Assembly (NCBI GenBank): GCA_964545715.1 | Contig: CAZJHX010000136.1 | Location: 1-29,071 of the forward strand | Length of the DNA: 29,071 nucleotides | From: CAZJHX01 sp964545715 | Lineage (GTDB): Bacteria > Myxococcota_A > UBA9042 > GCA-2863065 | Reading direction: 5' to 3' | Shown: positions 15,099 through 24,600 of the stretch, one piece after another | Layout of the letters: the number at the start of each line of letters is the position of its first letter | Position numbering within the stretch: position 1 is the first letter of the stretch | Made by a program: the position numbers and the translations under genes | Notes under the pieces: generated by a model | Databases searched by the model: none | The model's input: the letters and a program-made list of their open reading frames with translations, nothing else | What the model was told of the DNA's origin: nothing

Positions 15099-16415
15099 AT
15101 GCTTGAGTTGGGAAAAAATCGGGGACTTCTCATCTCCGCGGTAGCCGGGCTTGTCACAGGGCTTCTGACCGCGTGGACACTCTGGGAGGAGGCGCCGCCG
15201 CAGCGCGAGCTGGCGACGCAGGCGCTCTCAGCATCGACTGACTCGGGCGAGGCGCCTGCTGAAGAGCCGGCGGCTGACGAGGCCGACCCCGCCGAGGAGG
15301 CGCCGGACCCCAACGCGCTGCCCACCGAGCTGTTGGACGTCAAGTCCGCCAAGATCATCGAGGGCCGCTACGTGCAGGACCTGGGCGAGGATCGGCTGGT
15401 TGAGTACACGGTCATCCCCAAGGTGCAGAAGCGCGCCGCGCAGATTCTGAAGCAGGCGCAGGTGCCGTTTGGGTCGGTGGTGGCGATGGAGCCGCACACG
15501 GGCCGCGTGCTGGCATACGTAGAGCACTCGACCAAGCACCCCGAGCTGAAGAACCTGGCCGGACTTTCCAATCCGCCGGCCGCCAGCGTCTTCAAGGTCA
15601 TCACGACCGCGGCGCTGCTGGAGCACGCGCGGATCGCACCCGACTACGAGGTGTGTTTTCACGGCGGCTTCCGCGGGTTCGGTCTGAGCCTGCTGAAGGA
15701 CGATGCGCATCGGGACAATCGCTGCCAGTCGCTGACCGAGGCGCTGGGCAGGTCCAGCAACGTCATCTTCGGCAAGCTGGCCGACCGCCACCTGGACGCC
15801 GAGACGCTGGACGCCTACGCCAAGGCGTTTGCCTGGGGCCGCGACATCCCGTTCGTCTTTCCCGTTCAGCAGAGCGCGGCGCGCTTCACCAACGAGCGCC
15901 TGACCCTGGCGCGCACGGCCGCGGGCTTCTACAACACGCAGCTGAGCCCGGTACACGGTGCCCTGGTCGCCGGCGCAGTCGCCAACGAGGGCGTGATGAT
16001 GGCGCCCAAGATCATCGAGCGCTACGTGGTCGAGGGCAACCCGGTCAAGACGCGTGAGGCCACACCGATGGGCCGCGCAATCCGCGCTCGCACGGCGCGC
16101 GTGCTGGCAAACATGATGGTCAGCACCACCGAGCTGGGCACGGGCCGTCAGTACTTCAGCAAGCGCGACAAGAGCTTGAAGGGCATCCGCGTCGCCGCCA
16201 AGACCGGCAGCCTGAGCGCCGAAGCCGAAGACGGCGAGCGCCACGCTTTCTCGTGGATCATTGGCTTCGCCCCGGCCGAAAACCCGCGCATCGCGGTGGC
16301 CGCCCTCGTCGTGAACGTGGGCAAGTGGCGCATCAAGTCGACCTACCTCGCGCGCGAAGTGCTGGAGTCGTACTTTGCGACCGTTCGCAAGGGCGACCTC
16401 ACCTCCGCCCGCTAG
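15099..16415 (+). CDS. Penicillin-binding protein, transpeptidase domain
   Basis: 438 residues. An N-terminal membrane anchor (about 9-28) is followed by an acidic Ala/Glu/Asp/Pro spacer (40-75). The transpeptidase domain has all three catalytic motifs: SVFK (Ser163-Lys166), SSN (219-221) and KTG (368-370). The lead-in VPFGSVVAMEPHTGRVLAYV is typical of FtsI/PBP2-type (COG0768) enzymes. There is no glycosyltransferase domain and no room for a full pedestal or PASTA domain, so it is a short class-B-like DD-transpeptidase that crosslinks peptidoglycan on the periplasmic face. It is followed after about 20-30 bp by a C45 Ntn-hydrolase gene on the same strand. The specific role (division, elongation or sporulation-like) cannot be read from sequence. 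Confidence 0.9.
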   Translation: MLELGKNRGLLISAVAGLVTGLLTAWTLWEEAPPQRELATQALSASTDSGEAPAEEPAADEADPAEEAPDPNALPTELLDVKSAKIIEGRYVQDLGEDRLVEYTVIPKVQKRAAQILKQAQVPFGSVVAMEPHTGRVLAYVEHSTKHPELKNLAGLSNPPAASVFKVITTAALLEHARIAPDYEVCFHGGFRGFGLSLLKDDAHRDNRCQSLTEALGRSSNVIFGKLADRHLDAETLDAYAKAFAWGRDIPFVFPVQQSAARFTNERLTLARTAAGFYNTQLSPVHGALVAGAVANEGVMMAPKIIERYVVEGNPVKTREATPMGRAIRARTARVLANMMVSTTELGTGRQYFSKRDKSLKGIRVAAKTGSLSAEAEDGERHAFSWIIGFAPAENPRIAVAALVVNVGKWRIKSTYLAREVLESYFATVRKGDLTSAR

Positions 16416-16429
16416 ATTCCGCCGTGCGA

Positions 16430-16435
16430 TACCAT
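16430..16435 (+). promoter_or_regulatory. Candidate -10 element for the C45 gene
   Basis: TACCAT lies 7 nt before GTG 16443 and contains part of the alternative ATG at 16434. It matches the start-proximal -10 pattern seen at other genes here and is one reason for choosing the GTG. Confidence 0.28.
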
Positions 16436-16442
16436 GCCCGGC

Positions 16443-17438
16443 GTGACCACACTCTCCTTTCAAGGAACTCCCCGTGAGATAGGACGCCAACACGGCCGGG
16501 CGCTGGCCGAACCGATCCGGCAGGTGCTGCGCGAGTATCGGTCGATGTGGGACCAGGCCCCTGTTGAGCTCGAGGCGTTGTGCGCGCGCTTTGCGCAGAC
16601 GGTGGACGAGCATGTTCCGCACCTGGGCGAGGAGATGCGGGGCATCGCGGAGGGCGCCGAGCTGCCTGTGAGCTCCATCGTGGCGATCAACGCTCGCACC
16701 GAGCTGCTGACGGACCTTCGGATCTCAGAGTGCACGGCTGTCGGAGTCGGCTCACACGCCAAGCTTGGCAACGACACGGTGCTGGCTCAGAACTGGGATT
16801 GGTCCCCTGCCTTTCGGGGGCTCACGCGGGTGGTGACCGTGCGGCCAGCGGGGCGGCCGGCGATGAAACTGCTGATCGAACCGGGCATGGTGGGAAAGAT
16901 CGGACTGAACGACGCCGGGGTCGGGGTGTGCCTCAACTTTCTCTACACCGAGACACCAAACCCCGACGGCCTGCCGGTGCACGTGCTGTTGCGCGCCGTG
17001 CTCGAGTGCACGACCGCGCAGGCGGCCGACGACATGATCAGCCAGGCACCGCGGGCCGCAGCCGCCAATTTCCTGGTCGGAGACGCCGGCAACCAGCTGG
17101 TCAGCCTGGAGACGCGACCGAGCCGTGTGGATCGGCTCCGGGGTCGGGACTACGTAGCGCACACCAACAGCTTTAATGCGGACGGCGAACGCTGCGGCCG
17201 CCAGTGGGAGTTCGAACAGGCGCTGCGAGCGTTTCGTGACGCGAACCCGGACCAGCTGCTCTCACCGGCGGCCCTGCGCAGGTCCTTTACCATCCCCAAC
17301 GTGGAGTTTCCGGTGTGCCGCGGGCCCTACGGCACCGAGACGATACACACGATCATCCTCAATCTCAGTCAGAGGCGCATGCTCGTGTCAGGCGGCGCGG
17401 CTTCCCGGCAATTCGACACGCATACCCTGACCGCCTGA
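16443..17438 (+). CDS. C45 family Ntn-hydrolase (acyl-CoA:6-APA acyltransferase-like)
   Basis: About 331 residues, start chosen at GTG 16443; ATG 16434 three codons upstream is possible. The fold family (PF03417) includes penicillin isopenicillin-N acyltransferase, choloylglycine-like amidases and many bacterial amidases. It self-cleaves before a Cys. Here ISECTAVGVGSHA supplies the expected nucleophile, about Cys97 from the GTG. The preceding EMRGIAEGAELPVSSIVAINARTEL and the following VLAQNWDW match the family order, as does the late TNSF segment. There is no signal peptide, although C45 enzymes are often cytoplasmic. It sits just after the PBP gene, so a muropeptide or beta-lactam-type substrate is an attractive but unproven inference. 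Confidence 0.88.
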   Translation: MTTLSFQGTPREIGRQHGRALAEPIRQVLREYRSMWDQAPVELEALCARFAQTVDEHVPHLGEEMRGIAEGAELPVSSIVAINARTELLTDLRISECTAVGVGSHAKLGNDTVLAQNWDWSPAFRGLTRVVTVRPAGRPAMKLLIEPGMVGKIGLNDAGVGVCLNFLYTETPNPDGLPVHVLLRAVLECTTAQAADDMISQAPRAAAANFLVGDAGNQLVSLETRPSRVDRLRGRDYVAHTNSFNADGERCGRQWEFEQALRAFRDANPDQLLSPAALRRSFTIPNVEFPVCRGPYGTETIHTIILNLSQRRMLVSGGAASRQFDTHTLTA

Positions 17439-17450
17439 GCCGCATTGGGC

Positions 17451-18500
17451 CTACCAGCGCAGGTTCGACGGCGCTCTCACCTCAGCAGACCGCATGGCTT
17501 TGGCCGCCGCCAGGTGGTCGCCGTAGCTGGTGATGCCCACGGTACCGCCCTTGCCGGCGTTGGGCCCGATGATGAAGGTGTGGGACTTGGGGACGCCCGC
17601 GGCTTCGTAAGCCTCGATGTCGGTCTCGGCGTTGCCGTAGGCGGCGTAGACAACCAGGCCCTCGCTCTCCAGGCGCTTGAGGAAGTCGCTCTTGTATTCG
17701 CCGACGCCGCCGCTGCTGGGCCTCGACTGACGCAGCTTGTCAGTGAGGTGGATGGGGCCGGGCGGGAAGCCCTGCTCGACCAGCCACTTGCGGCTCATGC
17801 GGCGCAGGTTGTCGGGGCGGCCGCTGACGTAGACGACCAGATAGCCCTTTGCGGCCCACGACCGGGCCACCGCGGGCGCACCTTTGTACATCTTGGGCCG
17901 ATAGGACTCGCGCGAGAGGCGCTTGAAGAGCTGGCGGCCGATCTCGCCGTCGCCCGTGGTGAGGGTGCCGTCCATATCGAAGATGACGACGCGCGTGGCG
18001 GGCTTGGTCACGTAAAGACCGAAGGCCGCCTGGCTGTGGTCACCGCCGACCAGCATGCGGACGGGGTGTTGGCCCTCGCCGCGCCGGTGCGCCTCAGGCA
18101 CTGAGAAGTAGACGCGGCCGCCGTCGTCCTCGACGCCGGCGCGGGTCGGTTTGTCGCCGTCGCTGGTCCAGGCGTCGCCAAGTCTGCGCCACTGACCGCA
18201 CGGGGGGGCGTCCTGCACGAAGACGTCGACGTGCTCGCGGGTCAGGTCTTTGTCGGTCTTGCCGTAGGCAAACTTGGCGATCAGCAATTGGTCGCGGCCG
18301 GTGGTGGTGATCACGTCCTGGCCACGGTGGCGCGCAGAGCCCGAGCGCACGGTGATCATGCGCGTGCGCTTGCGGTGCCACTTCATGATCGGCTGATTGG
18401 GCTTGAACAGGCGGGGGCTGTCGCAGGGCGGCTTGTCGGCCAGGGCGACTGGCGGCGCGGCGAACACGAGCAGAAGTACAACGATAAGGAGGCGCGTCAT
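17451..18500 (-). CDS. Secreted LNS2/lipin-like HAD phosphatase
   Basis: 349 residues from ATG 18500; a GTG one codon upstream is possible. The signal peptide is about 1-21 (APPVALA). Residues about 35-160 form a beta-rich N-terminal domain (IAKFAYGKTDKDLTREHVDVFV ... RMLVGGDHSQAAFGLYV), possibly substrate-presenting. The C-terminal HAD domain has nucleophile motif FDMDGTLTTGD (Asp175 and Asp177), VYVSGRPDNLRRMSRKWL, the lipin/LNS2-typical FPPGPIHLTD, a lysine in GEYKSDFLKRL, and YGNAETDIEAYEAAGVP. In eukaryotes LNS2 domains belong to lipin phosphatidate phosphatases and PITPs. A secreted acid-phosphatase-type or phosphatidate-phosphatase activity is inferred. TACGAT lies 6 nt before the ATG. 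Confidence 0.87.
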   Translation of the reverse strand: MTRLLIVVLLLVFAAPPVALADKPPCDSPRLFKPNQPIMKWHRKRTRMITVRSGSARHRGQDVITTTGRDQLLIAKFAYGKTDKDLTREHVDVFVQDAPPCGQWRRLGDAWTSDGDKPTRAGVEDDGGRVYFSVPEAHRRGEGQHPVRMLVGGDHSQAAFGLYVTKPATRVVIFDMDGTLTTGDGEIGRQLFKRLSRESYRPKMYKGAPAVARSWAAKGYLVVYVSGRPDNLRRMSRKWLVEQGFPPGPIHLTDKLRQSRPSSGGVGEYKSDFLKRLESEGLVVYAAYGNAETDIEAYEAAGVPKSHTFIIGPNAGKGGTVGITSYGDHLAAAKAMRSAEVRAPSNLRW

Positions 18501-18506
18501 CACGCG

Positions 18507-18512
18507 ATCGTA
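18507..18512 (-). promoter_or_regulatory. Candidate -10 element for the LNS2-like gene
   Basis: TACGAT on the minus strand is 6 nt upstream of ATG 18500, with no Shine-Dalgarno and no clear -35. It suggests a leaderless start. The remaining 177 bp to the giant gene is AT-richer and should also contain that gene's promoter, which I could not place. Confidence 0.33.
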
Positions 18513-18689
18513 AAGCGCCGGGGAGTTTTTTTCAGTCCCGAGTTAATCCTGGCACGGGTTTCGCTCGTACAAGCCCCCAGGCGGTTATATCAGCGGCAAT
18601 TAGCACCGATCGGGGACTCCAGGGTGGGGTCTTGAGCGTCTTCGGCCCGGGTCAATTGCCCTCAGAGAGAGACACATCGCGGAGGTTGG

Positions 18690-21600
18690 ATGAGCTGTTT
18701 AAGCAGGGTGGTGAAGTGCGTCTTAGTGGCGCTGGTAGTGGCGACAACGATGATGACCGGGACCCCGCAGGCCAACGGACAGGGCTTGCAGCGGCAAGGA
18801 AGTCGTCTCTTTTATTGCGGACAACCCATCCGGCTCGTCGGGTACGGCTTTTACGGCGTCGTGACCCAGAAGGGCTTCCCCTATAAGCAGTACCTGGACA
18901 TCCTGGCGGACCAGTACAACGTCAACTTCATCCGCGTGTGGGGCAACTTTCATTGGACGGCCAGCCTCACGCCCTATGGCGGAAGCTGGAAGAACTGGAA
19001 CCTGCAGCAGCAGAACGCCGAGTTCTATCAGCGCCTCTACAACGTGGTCGACTACGCCCAGAAGAAAGGGATCATCGTCCAGTTCACCTTCTTTGACAGC
19101 GTGTGCCTGGAGGACAGCGCCACCAGCGGCAACCGCTGGAAGAACTGCCCCTTCCGCAACGGCAACAACCAGCAGCCGTACCTCAACAGCCCCCAGGCGT
19201 TCGATGACGTGCCGTCCGCCATCTGGAGCCAGAGCCACCTGCCGTACATCACCAAGGTAGTGCAAACGCTCAACGGCTTCGACAACGTGATCTACGAGCC
19301 CATGAACGAGCCCTATCCGGGCTACGGCGGCGCCTCTTTCATCCAAAAGGTGATCAACGTGCTGCACACGCAGCTGAACGCGCCCGACCACAAGGGCAGC
19401 CGAATCATCTCCAGCAACGACGGCGCCTACAACAACAGCAACAACCCCAAAGTCGACGTGGTCAGCTATCACATCCACAGCACCGACCAGGGCAACGACT
19501 ACAAGAACCTGAACCGGCCCGTGATCGTGTCCAACGACGGTGACAAGGCGCAGTCCAGCAAGTCACTCAAGCCCGACAGCGCACGCGCGGCGCGGGTCAA
19601 AAAGCTTGGACAGAAGGCGTTCAACGACGGGTCAGCGTTTGGTCACACGCACCTGGAGATCCTGGACAAGGACATCTACGGCAGCACATGGCTCAGCCAG
19701 AACTATCAGCCCAGCGTCAACAACCTGACCTGGCAGATCCTGGCGGCGGTCAAGAGCTTCACGGCGGGCGCGCCCAAGAGCTGTGCGGGCGGCGGCGGCA
19801 ACGGGCCTCCCGGCGGCGGAAACTGTCCCGCGGGCAGCAAGATCGCCATCGACAACAACGAGCCCGGCTACAGCGAGACCGGCAACGACTGGGCGACCTG
19901 GGGCGGCCTGGGCCAGTCGATGGGCAAAAACTACCGCTTCTTGAGCAACACCGTGGGCGGCAACGACCGCAAGGGCACGGCCAAGTGGAAGCCCAAGATC
20001 ACGATCGAGGGCATGTACAAGGTCACGGCCGTCTTCCGCGCCACGCACAACCGCACCGACGACGCCGACTATTATGTGATCGACTCCAACGGCAAAAAGA
20101 CGCATTACCCGGTCGACCAGCGCGACGGCTCCGTCAAAGAGGGCGATGCGCACGGCCCGGTGACCGCGGATCTGGGCACACATTTCTTCAAGCCTGGCAC
20201 AAACGCGCACGTGCTGCTGGACGGAACGGACGACAACAAGTCGGACGAGGCGGACGGCGTCACGTGGGTATTGGTGGACTGCCAGGGCGACGGTGGTGGT
20301 GGAGGCGGCGGCGGCCCTGTAGAGCCTCCACCACCGCCGGTCGACCCGTGCCCGGTGGCCGGCGAGGAGTCGGTGTCGCAGACGCGCTTTGCGTCGTCGG
20401 TGCCCAAGGTGCAGGGCTGGGATTACGAGGGTAAGGCCGAGGGTCCGCCGGACGGCCAGTTTGCGCACAACAAGAACCTGGACAAGGGCGAGGCGCTGCA
20501 CGCCGGATCGTTCAACTTCTGCGACCCGCCGGGTCCAGAGAAGATCACGGGCGTCACGGTGTCGGTGCGCAGCAAGATACAGTACGCCAGCGGCAAGTAT
20601 CAGCTGATCGCCAAGCTGAAGGCGGCGGGCGCCCAGGTCACGTGGAGCCACACGGGGATGGGCTGGGACAACCTGGAGATCACCGCGCAGAAGCCACAGT
20701 GGACCTGGGCGGACGTGAACTCGATGGTCGCCACGGTGGCGCTGCACGCACATCCGGGCGGAGAGAACGACAGCGATATCTGGGTCGACGCCTTCCGCGC
20801 CAAAGTCAGCTACGTGGGCTGCGGCAAGGCCAACAAGCCCGCGTGCACGGCCGACGGCAACGCCACCTTCATCGACGAGTGCGGCAACCAGTCCGAGACG
20901 GTGAAGTCCTGCGACGACAAGAACATCTGCACCATCGACGGCTGCCTGGAGGGCAAGTGCGTCAACACCAAGTCCAACAGCCCCGGCTGCGTCACGGTAG
21001 CCCCGCCGGCCTGCAAGGCGGACGTCAGCACACAGTGTGTGGGTGGCGCGATCATGTGGGTGGACGGGTGCGGCAACCTGGGCGCCATCGCGGACCCGTG
21101 CGACGACGCCAACGCCTGCACCATGGACACCTGCGACCCCGTCAGCAAGAAGTGCCTGCACCTGAGCGTGGTGACCGGCAAGTGCGATCCGTGCGGCAAA
21201 AACGCGGACCAGTCCTGCATCGGCGGCGCGCTGATGTGGAAAGACATGTGCGGCAACGTGACGGACCTGGCCGAGAGCTGCGACGACGGCAACGCCTGCA
21301 CAGCGGACGCGTGTGACCAGAGCAAGAAGACCTGCGACCACAAGGTGCTGGACACACCGCAGTGCAAGGGCTGCGTGCAGGACGTCGAGAAGGTCTGCAT
21401 GGCCGGCAACGTCATGTTCAAGGACAGCTGCGGCAACCTGGGCGGCGTGGCGGCGGACTGCGACGACCACAAGCCGTGCACCATCGACAGCTGCGACCCG
21501 GCCACGCTGGCGTGCGTGAACACGCCGTCCCAGACCGAGGAGTGCAAGACCTGCCAGCCCATGGTCGAGAAGGCCTGCCAGGGCGACACCGTGGTCTGGA

Positions 21601-24600
21601 AGGACAGCTGCGGCAACGTCAACCAGGTCGCGCAGTACTGCGATGACGCCAACCCGTGCACCATCGACAGCTGCGATCCCGCCGCTGCGGCGTGCAGCTT
21701 TGTGCTGAACCCCACGCCAGAGTGCGATCCGTGCAAGCCGGCCAAGGCGGACACGGTGTGCGACGGCGACAACATCGTGTGGGTCGACGGCTGCGGCGAG
21801 CCGGGCGAGGTCTTTGTCAGCTGCGACGACGGCGACGCGTGCACCACCGATACGTGCGACGAAGCCACCCTGGCCTGCGCGTATCTACCGGCAAACGACG
21901 GTGCGGGCTGCGAGTGCGAAGCGCAGGTCGGCCAGAAATGCATGGGCGCCGACGTGGTGTGGGTCGACAGCTGCGGCAACGTGGGTGCGACCGTCTCCAC
22001 GTGCTCGGACGACGACGCCTGCACGGTGGACAAGTGCGATGCCCTGACGCTGGGCTGCGTATTTGAGCCGTCCGAGGCGCTGGAGTGCAAGACGTGCGTG
22101 CCCCAGGCGTCGACGGCGTGCGACGGCACCAGCGTGGTGTGGCTGGACAGCTGCGGCCAGATGGGCGCGGTGTTCACCTCCTGCACCGACGACGACGAGT
22201 GCACGATCGACATGTGCGACCCGAAGAGCGGCGCGTGCGTGCACCTGGCGTCCGACGCGCTGGGCTGCGAGAACAGCGCCGCGCTGGGCTGCGACCTGGA
22301 GCCGATCACCGCCTGCGACAACGGCAACGTGGTCTGGATCGACGGCTGCGGCCAGCTGGCGGGCGTGATGGACGTGTGCATGGACTTTGACCCGTGCACC
22401 GACGACTACTGCGACGCCCAGGCGGCCGCGTGCGTGTTCGAGCCTGTGGACTCGCTGGACTGCAAGGCGGTGGCGGGCGCCGAGGACGAGGCGTCGGTGT
22501 GTGACCAGTCGGCCACCGTGTTCTGCGACGAAGGCGCGCTGATCTGGATCGATGCGTGCGGCGAGGCGGCCGGCGTGGCGGACTCCTGCACGGACGACGA
22601 TCCCTGCACCGTGGACACCTGCAGCGAGGCGCAAAAAGCGTGCGTATACACGCCGCTCAGCGACTGTGAAGAGGTCGAAACGGACGATCCCGAGACGCCC
22701 GGTCCGGGTGAGCCCGGCGATCCGGCGCCCGAGGTGGACCCCAACCCCGAGACGCCGCCGAGTGAGACCGGCGTGGATCCGGAGCAAGAGGACGAGCCCG
22801 CGCCTGAGGGCGTGAACGCGCCGGCCGCTAATCTGGACGATCCGGCGACAGCCGACGGCGCCGATGACACCGACGTCGCCGCTGACGAGGCAGGCTGTCA
22901 GGCGTCCAACGGCGGCGCCGGCGGTGCGCTCGCCATCGTGGGGCTCAGCCTGCTGCTCCTTATGGCGGCCGGCCGAAAGGGCGTCTCTGTGCTCATTCTC
23001 ATCATCTGCCTGGGCGCCGCCGGCGAAGCCAAGGCGCAGCCTGTGCCGATGTGTGGTGCGCAGGCGCCGGGCCCCCACAGCGTGACGATGTTTGCGGCGA
23101 CCGTGCCCATCGTCAACGGCTGGGACTATGAAGGCAAAGCCCAGGGCGGCGCCAACAGCACCTTTGCGCACAACAAGAACCTGGACCCGGGCGAGACGCT
23201 CACAGGCGCCAACTACTGGTTCTGCAACCCCACGGGCAATGAGCTGATCACCAAGGTCGTCGTGGGCGTGCGCACCAAGGTCCAGTACGACAGCGGCAAG
23301 TACAAGGTCAACGTCAAGCTGAAGGTCGCCGGCAAGGAGAAGGTCTTCAGCCACAAGGGCCTGGGCTGGGACGAGATCGACGTCACGTCGAAGCACCCGC
23401 TATGGACATGGGAGTTTGCCCGCGACCTCAAGCCCAAGGTCATGCTGCACAACCACCCGGGCGGCAACAACGACAGCGACGTGTGGGTCGACGCCTTTCG
23501 CGTCCGCGTGGAGTACACGACCTGCACGCCCAACGTCAGCAAGATCTGCTCGGGAGGGCTCGGCCTCACGTGGATGGACAGCTGCGGCATGGCGGTCGGC
23601 CCGGCGGGCAGCTGCGACGACGGCAACAAATGCACCGACGACTCCTGCAGCGGCGCGGGCGTCTGCAAGCACACCCCCAACCAGCAGTGCTGCAAGGCCA
23701 AGGCGCAGACCGCGTGCGTAGGCAACCAGCTCTATTGGTACGACAGCTGCGGCAAAAAGGGCGCGCTGAAGGACGCCTGCAACGACGGAAACGAGTGCAC
23801 GGTCAACACCTGCAACGCGTCCAAGAAGGCGTGCGAGTTTCCCAAGAGCACGGCGCCCAAGTGTAACTGCAAGCCCAACTCCCAGATGATCTGCGAGAGC
23901 AACACGCTGTACTGGGCCGACAGCTGCGGCGTGAAGGGCGCCAAAGTGAAAAACTGCAACGACGGCGACGAGTGCACCATCGACACCTGCAACGCGTCCG
24001 CGCAGAAGTGCGAGACCACGCCATCCACGCTTCAAAAATGCCTGCCGTGCCAGCCCGAGGCTCAAAAGGCGTGTCTGGGCGGCGAACTGGTCTGGCTGGA
24101 CAGCTGCGGCGTGCAGGGCGAGGTGGCCGACAAGTGCGACGACGGTGATAAATGCACCATCGACAGCTGCGACCCGACCGCCGTGAAGTGCACGACCACG
24201 CCCTCCACCGAGAAGCACTGCCTGCCGTGCCTGCCGCAGGCGGAGCTGACGTGCCTGGGCAACGACGTGTGGTGGCTGGACAGCTGCGGCGACAAGGACA
24301 TCAAGGCCGAGACCTGCGACGACGGCGACAAGTGCACCATCGACAGCTGCAACGCGGCGACCAACGCGTGTGACCACGAGCCGGTGCTGGGCGGCGACTG
24401 CGACACCCCGTGCACGCCCAAGGTCGACACCCTGTGCGAGGACGGGCAGATCTTCTGGGTCGACGGCTGCGGCAACACGTCCGAGAAGCCGGCCGACGAC
24501 TGCAACGACGGTGACGAGTGCACTATCGACGGCTGCGACCCGGCCGCCAAGACCTGCACCCACGAACAAAAGAACACCGCCGCCTGCACAGTGTGCACGC

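Noticed and set aside
22960..23110. Frameshift hidden at the junction of the two giant-protein halves
   Set aside because: Both halves are in the same frame, and the other two forward frames have no stop close to the hinge, so a one-base indel would not restore a tidy gene end; a lost stop by substitution remains possible.
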